A DNA stretch of 64,000 nucleotides from CAVZQN01 sp963837395 (GTDB lineage Bacteria; Acidobacteriota; HRBIN11; JAKEFK01). Where the stretch lies: NCBI GenBank assembly GCA_963837395.1, contig CAWINI010000008.1, forward strand, positions 1-64,000. The letters are read 5' to 3'. The translations under genes and the position numbers were made by a program. Of the stretch, positions 45,003 to 53,261 are shown in pieces. The notes beneath the pieces were generated by a model. That model saw nothing but the letters and a program-made list of their open reading frames with translations. It was not told the origin of the DNA and did not search any database. Numbering within the stretch: position 1 is the stretch's first letter; each line of letters starts with the position of its first letter.

Positions 45003-46190
45003 GTGATGAAAAGAAGCATGGCAGTGATTTTGATGTTGGTATTTTGCATCAGTACGTACGCAGCTGATGCATTACGCGATTACATGGCGGCGCAGACGAA
45101 GTATTGGGGGATTGATCAAACGATCAGCAAAGAAGATTTCAATAAACTTGTTGATCTGAAACAAAAGGCGGATGTACCAGGCCTGACGAACGAACAACGA
45201 ACTCAAGCGTATACCGATCTCTTTCAGTTCGTCCAAAAAGTTCGTGGATTTCCACAAGGAAAGGTTCCGGCAGCGATGGCAGCAAGTAATTGGACTGAAG
45301 GTGTACCTCCAATTCCAACTCCAACAATTTCAGCGAAGCCGAATCAGCTTGGGAATTTCCAGAAAAAAGGCACAGGGAAAACTCCAATGATTTTGATTCC
45401 AGATCTTGGGGCCGATTGGAGCGTCTACGATTCATTCATGCAACGGAATAATTCGCAGTTTACTTTCTATGCAGTAACACTTCCCGGATTTGGAGGAACC
45501 GCTCCACCGCCATCTCGCAACAAATTAGATTTTGGTGCAATGAAATGGTGGGACAATGCGGAAACAGCAATTCTCGACTTGATCACGAAACAAAAAATCA
45601 ATCATCCGTTGATTTTAGGACATCAAGCCGGTTCATATTTAGCAATGAAGATTGCGATTGAAAAACCGCAGCTTGTTCGCGGCGCGATTGTACTCAACGG
45701 CTTGTTATACGCGGAAATGCCAGGAATTGAAAAAACTGCAACTCATGAACAGCGCGCTGCAATTGCAAATACCTGGACACCGGTAGAATTATTTCCAACC
45801 CCATCGCAGGAAAGATATCGATCTTTCATGGAACAAGGTCAAGCATGGTTTTGCAAAGACAAAGCACAGCAAGCAAAATTTGCTGAATTAGGCAGCAAAG
45901 ATAAACCTTCCACATGGTGGAATTATTTTGGTGAACTTGCAACAACGAATCTTACGAACGACATGAAATCACTGAAAGTACCGATGCTTGTGCTTCCATC
46001 GGTTCACGATAAGGAATCACCTGGTTTCGAAAATAACAAAGTTGCATTGGATCAATGGAGTCCGATGGATCATTCGGTAAGTTCGTTGCCGATTACTGTT
46101 GTGAGGATGGAAGATTGTCGGGCTTATGCGATGGAGGATCAGCCGCAGAAGTTGGATGAACTGATTCGCAATTGGACAAGCAAATTGTAG
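45003..46190 (+). CDS. Alpha/beta hydrolase-fold protein lacking the nucleophile
   Basis: A 395-residue exported protein with a signal peptide (MMKRSMAVILMLVFCISTYA). Residues about 125-395 follow the alpha/beta hydrolase fold: MILIPDLGADWSVYDSF, FYAVTLPGFGGTAPPP and LVLPSVHDKESPG. The nucleophile elbow, normally GHSxG, reads GHQAG (206-210), with Gln208 in place of Ser. The usual His region reads MEDCRAYAMEDQPQ and has no His. Both catalytic residues therefore seem lost, which points to a binding or scaffold protein. A helical N-terminal region (about 22-115) is unusual for the fold. It precedes the two-component pair. Confidence 0.8.
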   Translation: MMKRSMAVILMLVFCISTYAADALRDYMAAQTKYWGIDQTISKEDFNKLVDLKQKADVPGLTNEQRTQAYTDLFQFVQKVRGFPQGKVPAAMAASNWTEGVPPIPTPTISAKPNQLGNFQKKGTGKTPMILIPDLGADWSVYDSFMQRNNSQFTFYAVTLPGFGGTAPPPSRNKLDFGAMKWWDNAETAILDLITKQKINHPLILGHQAGSYLAMKIAIEKPQLVRGAIVLNGLLYAEMPGIEKTATHEQRAAIANTWTPVELFPTPSQERYRSFMEQGQAWFCKDKAQQAKFAELGSKDKPSTWWNYFGELATTNLTNDMKSLKVPMLVLPSVHDKESPGFENNKVALDQWSPMDHSVSSLPITVVRMEDCRAYAMEDQPQKLDELIRNWTSKL

Positions 46191-46195
46191 TCATT

Positions 46196-46240
46196 GCGGA
46201 CAAGATGTCCGCGGTCTACAATGCGGGCCAGGACCCTCGC
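46196..46240. repeat. Dispersed palindromic repeat, copy 6
   Basis: GCGGACA/TGTCCGC (46196-46202, 46206-46212) is perfect; the next unit, GCGGG/CTCGC (46223-46240), is imperfect. It lies between the hydrolase-like gene and the sensor kinase, and an open frame runs through it. Confidence 0.7.
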
Positions 46241-46267
46241 TCATCAGTGCCTAGGGCCGCGTTCATC

Positions 46268-47323
46268 ATGTGGAAAATCGCGCTCCGTAGGATCCTTCCG
46301 ATTGCGGCATGGATCATCGTTGGCCTGGTGTTTACAAGTCAGTTGCATTTTTTCGCAGCACGTTCTGGCGGAAAAATGTCCTGGCTGGATTCGCTGGTAT
46401 GGGAGATTCCGCGATGGTTGTTATGGGCATTCTTCGCACCGTTTGTGACGCGACTCGCGCGGAAATATCCGGTCCATAGAGAAAATGCTCCAAAGCGGAT
46501 TGTATTGCACACATTCTTCGGAGCGATCTTTTCGCTGATCCACCTGGTTTCATTTATTTTGATCTTTCATGGAATACGAACATGGATGGGAGATCATGGA
46601 AAATTCTTTGATACGCTTCAATTCGCATTTGCGTTGGATTTCCATGTTGGAGTCGCAGTTTACTGGCTGCTGGTCTTATTGCGGCAAAGCCGGGATTCCG
46701 AACAACGCATCGCGCGATTGCATGCCGAACTATCGCAAGCTCAACTTCAGGCATTGAAAATGCAACTGCATCCGCATTTCTTGTTTAACACTTTGAATTC
46801 CATTTCATCGTATCTTCGCAAAGATGTGGAGATCGCGGATGAAATGATCGGAAGATTGGGGGATTTTTTGCGGATTACATTACAAAATTCGGGCGCGCAA
46901 GAAATTCAATTGCAGCAAGAACTGAATTTCTTGAAGCAATATTTGGAAATCGAACAACTTCGTTTCCAGGATCGTCTTCATGCGGATTTCGACATTGCAC
47001 CAGACACGCTTACCGCACTTGTGCCGAATCTGATTTTGCAACCAATTGTTGAAAATGCTGTGCGTCATGGAGTTTCAGCAAAATCAGGACCGGGAACGAT
47101 TCAGATCTCAGCAAGACGCGTTGATTCAAAGTTGCAAATTACGATCAGCGATAACGGTCCTGGAATACCAGAACAACTAAAGCAAGGAATCGGAATTACA
47201 TCAACGCGCAATCGATTGGAGCAAATGTACGGAGCTCAAGGAGCGTTTCAAATTCTGAATCAACGTGAAGGAGGCACCATCGCAATTTTAGAAATCCCGT
47301 TTCGTGAATCGGAGGCGAATTGA
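46268..47323 (+). CDS. LytS/YehU-type sensor histidine kinase
   Basis: A 351-residue membrane kinase. The ATG at 46268 starts MWKIALRRILPIAAWIIVG; an ATG at 46172 would translate the palindromic repeat. About four membrane helices (to about 150) lead to a coiled segment and the His_kinase domain: phospho-acceptor His in MQLHPHFLFNTLNS (the His next to Pro-His), then ILQPIVENAVRHGV and DNGPGIPEQL for ATP. It lacks a separate sensor domain, so a membrane signal is likely. The stop overlaps the response-regulator start in GGAGGCGAATTGA. Confidence 0.92.
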   Translation: MWKIALRRILPIAAWIIVGLVFTSQLHFFAARSGGKMSWLDSLVWEIPRWLLWAFFAPFVTRLARKYPVHRENAPKRIVLHTFFGAIFSLIHLVSFILIFHGIRTWMGDHGKFFDTLQFAFALDFHVGVAVYWLLVLLRQSRDSEQRIARLHAELSQAQLQALKMQLHPHFLFNTLNSISSYLRKDVEIADEMIGRLGDFLRITLQNSGAQEIQLQQELNFLKQYLEIEQLRFQDRLHADFDIAPDTLTALVPNLILQPIVENAVRHGVSAKSGPGTIQISARRVDSKLQITISDNGPGIPEQLKQGIGITSTRNRLEQMYGAQGAFQILNQREGGTIAILEIPFRESEAN

Positions 47324-47985
47324 AACTGCGGGCACTGATTGTTGATGATGAAAAACCGGCGCGGGACAAGATCCGTTACTTCCTGGAGCTTGATCCTGAT
47401 ATAGAAATCATCGGCGAATCAGAATCTGGTCATGATGCGTTGCAAACTATCCGCGCAAAGTCTCCGGATTTGCTATTTCTCGATATTCAAATGCCTTTGA
47501 TGGATGGCTTCGCTTTATTGAAACGTTCGGGCTCAAAACGACCGCCGGTTGTAATCTTTGTTACAGCCTATGATGAATACGCAGTGAAAGCATTTGAAAC
47601 AAATGCCGTGGATTATTTGCTCAAACCTTTCACTCGAAAACGATTTGAAGCAGCACTCAGGAAAGTAAAAGAACAAATTCATAAAAAATCGATTCCCGAT
47701 TCCACTGAACAAGCTTTCGCAGTACTCAGACAGCTTCAAAATGATAACAAATATATACAGCGGATCGCAGTCAAATCAGATCACGAAATTTCATTCTTAC
47801 GGTGCGAGCAAATTGATTGGATTGAGAGCGAAGATAATTACGTATTGGTTCATTCCGGCAAACACACGCACATGATTCGCGAATCAATGAATTCGATGGA
47901 ACAAACGCTAAATCCAGCGCACTTCTTACGGATTCATCGCGGGATTATTGTCAATGCGGACCCGCATCCGCGAGATGCGCGGTAG
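47320..47985 (+). CDS. LytTR response regulator, 3' end frameshifted
   Basis: A receiver plus LytTR DNA-binding regulator, partner of the LytS kinase. The start is a TTG with GGAGG just before it. The receiver has Asp9/Asp10, phospho-acceptor Asp55 in LLFLDIQMPLMDGF, and VTAYDEYAVKAFETNAVDYLLKPF. The LytTR domain begins near 140 (IAVKSDHEISFL, IDWIESEDNYVLVHSG). The open frame stops at 47985 after IVNADPHP, but the expected sequence is NADRIREMRGSSLILEDGSS and so on to 48076. One surplus C in the run at 47961-47963 explains this; the full product would be near 251 residues. Confidence 0.9.
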   Translation: MKLRALIVDDEKPARDKIRYFLELDPDIEIIGESESGHDALQTIRAKSPDLLFLDIQMPLMDGFALLKRSGSKRPPVVIFVTAYDEYAVKAFETNAVDYLLKPFTRKRFEAALRKVKEQIHKKSIPDSTEQAFAVLRQLQNDNKYIQRIAVKSDHEISFLRCEQIDWIESEDNYVLVHSGKHTHMIRESMNSMEQTLNPAHFLRIHRGIIVNADPHPRDAR

Positions 47986-48147
47986 TTCATTGATTTTAGA
48001 GGATGGTTCAAGTCTGGCTGTCAGCCGAAGAATGAAACCAAAAGTGCTGCAGTTCTTCATGAAGAAACAACTCTGAAAATTGGTTGATCCCCTCCTGATC
48101 CTTTTTGCGCATGATTAATCGACAACAAAAAATTGGAGGGTCCGACA

Positions 48148-48551
48148 ATGATTCCGAAAATTCAAGGTTCCACCCAGATGCCAGCCCGGGTTCAGCAGCA
48201 TGAAACCGAGCAGCTGAAACCAAAAAGAAGACGACCGATATGAATGGTTCAATGGCAGGATCAAATGATCAACCCAGAACGCCTCCGCCCGTCCAACCGC
48301 GTAATCCTGCTGCCGAACAGAAATATGAGGCACACCTGATGGCAGCTAATCTGAATGCAAAACTAAATTCGATCAACGGAGGCCAGCCAAAACCACCAGC
48401 AACAAATGGTATTGAGATGGAAGACTTGTTGATTTCACACTTCAAAGACGCTGATAAGACTCCTGATGGCGAAGGAAGAAGCGGAATTGATCAGCCTGAA
48501 CCAAAATCAATCAAAGCACTTCAGTTTATGGTTGATGGCTTCAAAGGTTGA
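48148..48551 (+). CDS. Pro/Gln-rich hypothetical protein, probably frameshifted
   Basis: Two overlapping frames with one good ribosome site (GGAGGG before the ATG at 48148). The first gives MIPKIQGSTQMPARVQQHETE and ends at 48243; the second (48240-48551, 103 residues) begins MNGSMAGSNDQPRTPPPVQP. One missing A in the run at 48222-48226 would join them into about 134 residues with LKPKKKTTDMNGSMAG in the middle. The rest is polar with a short conserved-looking segment MEDLLISHFKDADKTPDG. It resembles the disordered N-terminus of the protein at 12145. No family recognised. Confidence 0.5.
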
Positions 48552-48554
48552 TGA

Positions 48555-49094
48555 TTACTGCGACTTAGGTTGGCCATCAAACGGCCCAACGATATCGCTT
48601 GTAACCCATCCACCAAAATATTGACCCGGCTCAGGTGTGACACGCTCACCATCTACATAGCAGGCATCCATCATTCTTGGGTAAAATGCGAGGTAATCTT
48701 TGATCGTTTCATAACCTTTTGTCGGTTCAGGATAACTCCAGCCGGCGGCAGCTACGGATTTAGATCCAACTTTGACATCATAGTAATAAGATTTTCCTTT
48801 AAACTCGCATGTCGAGTTTTTAGAAGTTGCTGTTAAGTATTCCATGCGAACATCTTCTCGCGGAATGTAATAAACAGGAGGATGGCCCTTTTGCAACACT
48901 CTAACGGCGTGTGTCGTTTCAGCTAACACCGTTTCATTGAAAACAACCTGAACATTTTTGGCAGTCGCTTCAACCCTTGGTGGCCGCGGATAATCCCAAA
49001 CCGATTCTTGTTTCGTGGCTTTCTGATCTGCAGCAAAAACGTTGATCGTAACTGCAAAAATGAATGCAATACCAGTCCATGGATTGATTTTCAT
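48555..49094 (-). CDS. DUF427 family protein with signal peptide
   Basis: A 179-residue protein. Residues about 30-150 match DUF427: ESVWDYPRPPRVEATAK, VVFNETVLAETTHAVRVL, PPVYYIPREDVRMEYL, STCEFKGKSYYYDVKVG and YETIKDYLAFYP. DUF427 proteins are usually cytosolic and around 95-130 residues; here MKINPWTGIAFIFAVTINVFA adds an export signal. Fold known, function not established. It is convergent with the gene at 48148. Confidence 0.87.
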   Translation of the reverse strand: MKINPWTGIAFIFAVTINVFAADQKATKQESVWDYPRPPRVEATAKNVQVVFNETVLAETTHAVRVLQKGHPPVYYIPREDVRMEYLTATSKNSTCEFKGKSYYYDVKVGSKSVAAAGWSYPEPTKGYETIKDYLAFYPRMMDACYVDGERVTPEPGQYFGGWVTSDIVGPFDGQPKSQ

Positions 49095-49145
49095 TCTAAA
49101 CCCCTGTTCTAATCACAAATCCTAGCATAGATTTTCATTTACCCC

Positions 49146-49174
49146 TGTCGATTGCTGATCATATCAATCGACTA
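49146..49174 (+). promoter_or_regulatory. ECF42-type promoter, site E
   Basis: TGTCGA (49146-49151), 17 bases, CGACTA (49169-49174), then AAGGAGG and the ATG at 49194. It is the only site on the plus strand and lies 9 kb from the sigma factor gene. Confidence 0.75.
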
Positions 49175-49193
49175 TGTTTAGTAAGGAGGCGTT

Positions 49194-50084
49194 ATGAAAG
49201 AAATTACACCCTGTTTATGGTTAGATAGCAACGCCGAAGAGGCGGTGAATTTTTATGTATCTCTTTTCAGTAATTCCAAAATCGGAAAAGTAAGCCGCTA
49301 TGGAGATTCCGGCGCTGAAGTTTCTGGTCAACCTAAAGGCAGTGTCATGACAATAACCTTTCGGCTGGAAGGTCAGCCATTTATGGCGCTCAACGGCGGT
49401 CCGCAATTCAAATTTAGTCCCGCAATTTCATTCTTCGTTAACTGCAAAACTGAAAAAGAAATTGATAGCCTTTGGGAAAAACTTTCAGGAGGAGCCACAG
49501 TTCTGATGGAGCTTGGTAAATATCCGTTCAGTGAAAAGTTTGGTTGGCTTCAAGATAAATTTGGAATCTCCTGGCAATTGATGATCAGTGATCGCTCTCA
49601 AAAAATCGTCCCATTCTTAACATTTGTTGGTGATCAATTTGGAAAAGCGGAAGAAGCAATAAATCTCTACACTTCCCTGTTTCCAAACTCTGCTACTGAA
49701 AGAGTTGAACGTTATGCAAAAGGAGAGCACGACAAAGAAGGTGCAATCAAGCATGCCGTCTTCACGTTGAATGGTCAAAATTTTATGGCGATGGAAAGCA
49801 GCGCGTCCCACAAATTTACATTCACACACGCCATCTCGTTCATGGTGAATTGTGAGAATCAAGCGGAAGTAGATCATTTCTGGGACAAGCTTTCAAAAGA
49901 AGGCCAGGAAGAACAGTGCGGCTGGCTTCAAGATAAATTTGGAGTTTCATGGCAGATCGCACCTATCGTGTTACCGGAATTGTTACAAGATCCTGATCGG
50001 AAGAAAGCAGAAAAAGTAATGAATGCGATGCTGCAAATGAAAAAGATCGACATCAACAAATTGAAGCAAGCTTATGAACAGTAG
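49194..50084 (+). CDS. Tandem VOC (PhnB-like, PF06983 type) protein
   Basis: A 296-residue protein with two copies of the 3-demethylubiquinone-methyltransferase-like VOC domain. Copy 1 (about 1-130): ITPCLWLDSNAEEAVNFYVS, GSVMTITFRLEGQPFMALNGG, FGWLQDKFGISWQL. Copy 2 (about 140-265): FLTFVGDQFGKAEEAINLYTS, HAVFTLNGQNFMAMESS, CGWLQDKFGVSWQI. The VOC fold needs two modules, so the fused pair is one complete domain set. AAGGAGG precedes the ATG and ECF42-type site E lies 20 bases further up. Substrate unknown. Confidence 0.93.
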   Translation: MKEITPCLWLDSNAEEAVNFYVSLFSNSKIGKVSRYGDSGAEVSGQPKGSVMTITFRLEGQPFMALNGGPQFKFSPAISFFVNCKTEKEIDSLWEKLSGGATVLMELGKYPFSEKFGWLQDKFGISWQLMISDRSQKIVPFLTFVGDQFGKAEEAINLYTSLFPNSATERVERYAKGEHDKEGAIKHAVFTLNGQNFMAMESSASHKFTFTHAISFMVNCENQAEVDHFWDKLSKEGQEEQCGWLQDKFGVSWQIAPIVLPELLQDPDRKKAEKVMNAMLQMKKIDINKLKQAYEQ

Positions 50085-50108
50085 CGCGTTGCACAAAGGA
50101 GATGAATT

Positions 50109-50684
50109 ATGAGCAAATTATCGGTTTTTGAAAATGTGACACTCGATGGATATTTTTCCGGTCCGAATGGTGATCTTAGCTGGGCAAAGCAAAATGTTGA
50201 TGATGAATGGAATAAGTTCGTTGAAGAGAATGCAAGTGCCGGAGGAGTGTTATTGATGGGCAGGGTTACTTACGAAATGATGATTCAGTACTGGCCTACG
50301 CCGCAGGCCGCAAAAAATGATCCTGTTGTTGCTGAACAGATGAATAATAGGGCGAAGATTGTATTTTCCAGAACTCTGGATAAGGCAACATGGAACAATA
50401 CAAAAGTTGTAAAGAATGATATTGCTGCTGAAGTTAAAAGATTGAAAGAAGAAGGCGGAAAAGATATGACGATTTTAGGAAGCGGCAGTATTGTCTCGCA
50501 ATTAACGCAAGCAGGATTGATCGATGAATATAAGCTTTCAGTAAATCCTGTAGTTATTGGTAAAGGCAGGACGGTATTTGAAGGCGTTAAAGATAAAATG
50601 AATTTGAAACTAACAAAGTCACGGAACTTCAAGAACGGGAATGTTGTACTGCAATATGAATGGGCGGCGAAGAGCAATTTGTAG
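50109..50684 (+). CDS. Dihydrofolate reductase-like protein (RibD C-terminal domain)
   Basis: A 191-residue NADPH-binding reductase of the RibD_C/DHFR-like fold. VFENVTLDGYFSGPNGDLSW is the family start, LLMGRVTYEMM the ligand loop, and ILGSGSIVSQL the NADPH-binding glycine motif. Such stand-alone proteins do not make tetrahydrofolate; the family includes riboflavin reductases and uncharacterised reductases. AAAGGAG precedes the ATG. It follows the tandem VOC gene by 24 bases and belongs to the site E transcript. Confidence 0.92.
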   Translation: MSKLSVFENVTLDGYFSGPNGDLSWAKQNVDDEWNKFVEENASAGGVLLMGRVTYEMMIQYWPTPQAAKNDPVVAEQMNNRAKIVFSRTLDKATWNNTKVVKNDIAAEVKRLKEEGGKDMTILGSGSIVSQLTQAGLIDEYKLSVNPVVIGKGRTVFEGVKDKMNLKLTKSRNFKNGNVVLQYEWAAKSNL

Positions 50685-50706
50685 CACCGTGGAACTCGAC
50701 GAAAAA

Positions 50707-50732
50707 GGCCAGGAAACTTTCGTTTCCCGGCC
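50707..50732 (+). terminator. Possible terminator hairpin
   Basis: GGCCAGGAAAC (50707-50717) pairs with GTTTCCCGGCC (50722-50732) around TTTC, with one A-C mismatch, just after the DHFR-like gene. No T-run follows directly. Confidence 0.45.
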
Positions 50733-50915
50733 AGTGACCACTAACTTTTTGGTTCAGAGATTAAAGAGTCCCTGTTTCTGCTTGCGAAATCCGATGCAAG
50801 ATCAGCGGTGAATTCAAACGCTGATTTCCGCCGTGCATCTTGAATCTTGTATCTTGTATCTCTTCAGCAGCCAATCGCCTCTAACTTCAGTTAGATTAAT
50901 TCCTACTCAAATAGT

Positions 50916-50954
50916 CAGGAGGGGAAGGCGGGCGACCACTCCCCCGCCCTCCTG
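50916..50954. terminator. GC-rich stem between convergent genes
   Basis: CAGGAGGG (50916-50923) pairs with CCCTCCTG (50947-50954); GGCGGG and CCCGCC inside strengthen the stem. It lies before the convergent stop at 50966. Just upstream, ATCTTGTATCTTG repeats (about 50837-50860) form a short tandem tract. Confidence 0.45.
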
Positions 50955-50965
50955 TGGAAGTAAGA

Positions 50966-52348
50966 TTAGCTCGGTCGAATATTCTGGTTGTTATGAAAGA
51001 CATTCTCCGGATCGTACTTCTTTTTAATTTCCGCGAGCCGTTGATAATTCGGACCATAAACTGAGGTAACGCGATCACCTTCCTCTTCAGTCATGAAGTT
51101 CACATAAGCCCCGGCGGAAGCAAAAGGTTTGGATGCTTTGAAGAAATCGCGTGCCCATGCTATGCCTTTTTGATCCTCAGCCGGAGTTTCCCATCTGCCA
51201 TGTACATTCATGACGAACTTTGCATCGCGATATCGGTAAGCCGTATGATCTGGTGCGATACGATTCGCTGCCCCGGATATGCAACCGATAAAAATTTCGC
51301 AATGCGGAGATGGTAATTTTCCCGCATATTCAATCATGGCATTAAATACACCGTCACTGAGTTCGGTGAAATTGTGTGATTTCCAATAATTTCTCGCACC
51401 CGGCGTAAGCAAAGGATCGAACGCTTGCTGCCATGCCACATATGGAACTGGTCCAACATGTTCGCCATGAAGATTTCCAAACTTACGTATGTTATCGATT
51501 AGTTTCTGACCTGCCGGGATTTCGCCGGAATAAAAAGCAGCCAGAATGACAACTTCTTTTCCATGCACCGATTCAGGAAGAAATGGCAAAGGAGGCGCTT
51601 TACGCATTACAACCCAAACGTTGATATCTTCAGGCGCAGTTTTCATGAATTCGCGGTAATTGTTCATGACCTGTTTGGCTTGGTCGAACGGAAAGACCAA
51701 AAGCCCTGCTAAAACTTCCGGTCCGACCGAATGTAACCCAAACTCAAATTGAGTCACGACTCCGAAATTTCCACCGCCTCCGCGAATCGCCCAAAATAAA
51801 TCGGCATTTTCTTTTTCATTGACCTGTCTTTTATTTCCATCCGCAGTAATTACATCTGCTGAAATCAAATTGTCGATTGTAAAACCATATTTGCGTGTGA
51901 GCCACCCAAATCCACCGCCAAGAGTTAAACCGGAAATACCAGTTGTTGAATTGATGCCCACCGGAGTTGCAAGTGCATGAACCTGAGCAGCTGCATCGAA
52001 ATCTGCAAGCGTTGCCCCTGGATCTACATAGGCACGATTTTTCTTTGCATCCACTCTCACATTCTTGAGTGTCGAAAGATCGATCATGATTCCGTTGTCT
52101 GAAATCGCATTCCCTGCAATGTTGTGCCCTGCCCCACGAATCGTTAACTCCAGTTTGTTTTCACGCGCAAATCCAATCGTGCGCTGAACATCTTCTGATT
52201 GTGCAACCCTCACAATGGCTGCTGGATGCTTATCAATCATCGCATTCCAAATTTTTCGAATATCGTCATAATCAGAATCGCCCGGAAGGACAACTCTGCC
52301 CTGGATCTTTTGTTTTAATGCATTCACTTTTTCTCTGAACTCAGTCAT
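50966..52348 (-). CDS. FAD-binding oxidoreductase, berberine-bridge-like
   Basis: A 460-residue flavoprotein of the PCMH (FAD_binding_4) family with a C-terminal BBE segment. RGAGHNIAGNAISDNGIMIDLS carries His75, the likely covalent FAD site. The second attachment Cys of true berberine-bridge enzymes is replaced (GGGFGWLTRKYG), so a single covalent bond is expected. WAIRGGGGNFGVVTQFEF and the C-terminal YDPENVFHNNQNI complete it. No signal peptide. GGAGG lies about ten bases before the ATG. It probably oxidises an alcohol or sugar with O2. Transcribed alone. Confidence 0.92.
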   Translation of the reverse strand: MTEFREKVNALKQKIQGRVVLPGDSDYDDIRKIWNAMIDKHPAAIVRVAQSEDVQRTIGFARENKLELTIRGAGHNIAGNAISDNGIMIDLSTLKNVRVDAKKNRAYVDPGATLADFDAAAQVHALATPVGINSTTGISGLTLGGGFGWLTRKYGFTIDNLISADVITADGNKRQVNEKENADLFWAIRGGGGNFGVVTQFEFGLHSVGPEVLAGLLVFPFDQAKQVMNNYREFMKTAPEDINVWVVMRKAPPLPFLPESVHGKEVVILAAFYSGEIPAGQKLIDNIRKFGNLHGEHVGPVPYVAWQQAFDPLLTPGARNYWKSHNFTELSDGVFNAMIEYAGKLPSPHCEIFIGCISGAANRIAPDHTAYRYRDAKFVMNVHGRWETPAEDQKGIAWARDFFKASKPFASAGAYVNFMTEEEGDRVTSVYGPNYQRLAEIKKKYDPENVFHNNQNIRPS

Positions 52349-52492
52349 GGCTGTTAAACCTCCATATATATTGATGCATCACATTGTAACTATGTGCAAT
52401 AACATCCGCTATGACTGTAAGTCCGCATTTCATGACAAAAAGTCCGAAATTTGACAGCGTAAATACTTGTTGTATGCTGTCAGTTTGCCCTT

Positions 52493-53252
52493 ATGTTTCG
52501 TCTAATTTCTTTGTTTTTGTCGTTATCCGCTTGTTGTGCGGCCGTGTCGGCCCAGAATTATCTCCAATATGAAATAAAAACTAGCGGCCGGCAGTGCGGT
52601 TATCCCGGTAGATATACGGTTGATATGAGCAAGATTCAGGAGACTGCAGACAAATATTCCAATTCAGTGATTCTACTTGTGACGCCTGAAGAAAGAACAA
52701 AAGTTGAAGATGAGATTAAAGCCTGGAATGAACAAGGTAAAACTCCACGCAAAGGAATGGATCCTTGTTCAACCTGCAGTCAGGAATATGAAGCTTGCAT
52801 CGTGTTTGATTACCTTGATGCCAATGTTTCAAATTGTTCAAACTGGAAAGAGTGGAGGGATGATTGGGATCAAAAAATCCATGCAATCATTGATCAAGGC
52901 CTGAACAAGTTTACATGGTTGGATCCGAATTCTTATACATTGATCTACAAACTCCAGGTTGGACACTGATGGAAAAGTGACCAGAATCGCACCGATCGAT
53001 TCAAAATGGAGAACACCTGATCCGCAATCGCATACTCCACCATGGACCCAGCAAGATATCAATGATTTCGCTAAACAAGGACCACCGACATTGACAGACA
53101 TGAGTATGTGGTTTCAAGATAAATTTGCGAATTTCCAGGCATGTCCTTTTCCAAAAGATAGCAAGCGGACATTTGTAGATCGCACACCATCGATTTATCA
53201 CAACGTACCAGGTCAGGTTGGACACAAACCTTCTCCGGTACCTACCGAGTAA
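52493..53252 (+). pseudogene. Exported Cys-containing hypothetical, frameshifted
   Basis: A signal peptide (MFRLISLFLSLSACCAAVSA) starts a protein of about 252 residues read in two frames. The first ends after YTLIYKLQVGH at 52969; the second continues DTDGKVTRIAPIDSKWRTPD to 53252. One surplus G in the pair at 52961-52962 breaks the frame (expected KLQVDTDGKV). The N-terminal part has several Cys (DPCSTCSQEYEAC, SNCSNW). No family recognised. The AraC regulator follows directly. Confidence 0.65.
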
Positions 53253-53261
53253 TTGTGCTTT

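Noticed and set aside
46172..46267. Upstream extension of the sensor kinase from an ATG at 46172
   Set aside because: It runs through repeat copy 6 and overlaps the hydrolase-like gene; the ATG at 46268 starts a membrane helix.
51871..51876. TGTCGA inside the FAD oxidoreductase gene as a promoter
   Set aside because: It lacks a -10 element at the fixed spacing and has no plus-strand gene behind it; the same holds for TGTCGA at 42537 and TCGACA at 54583.
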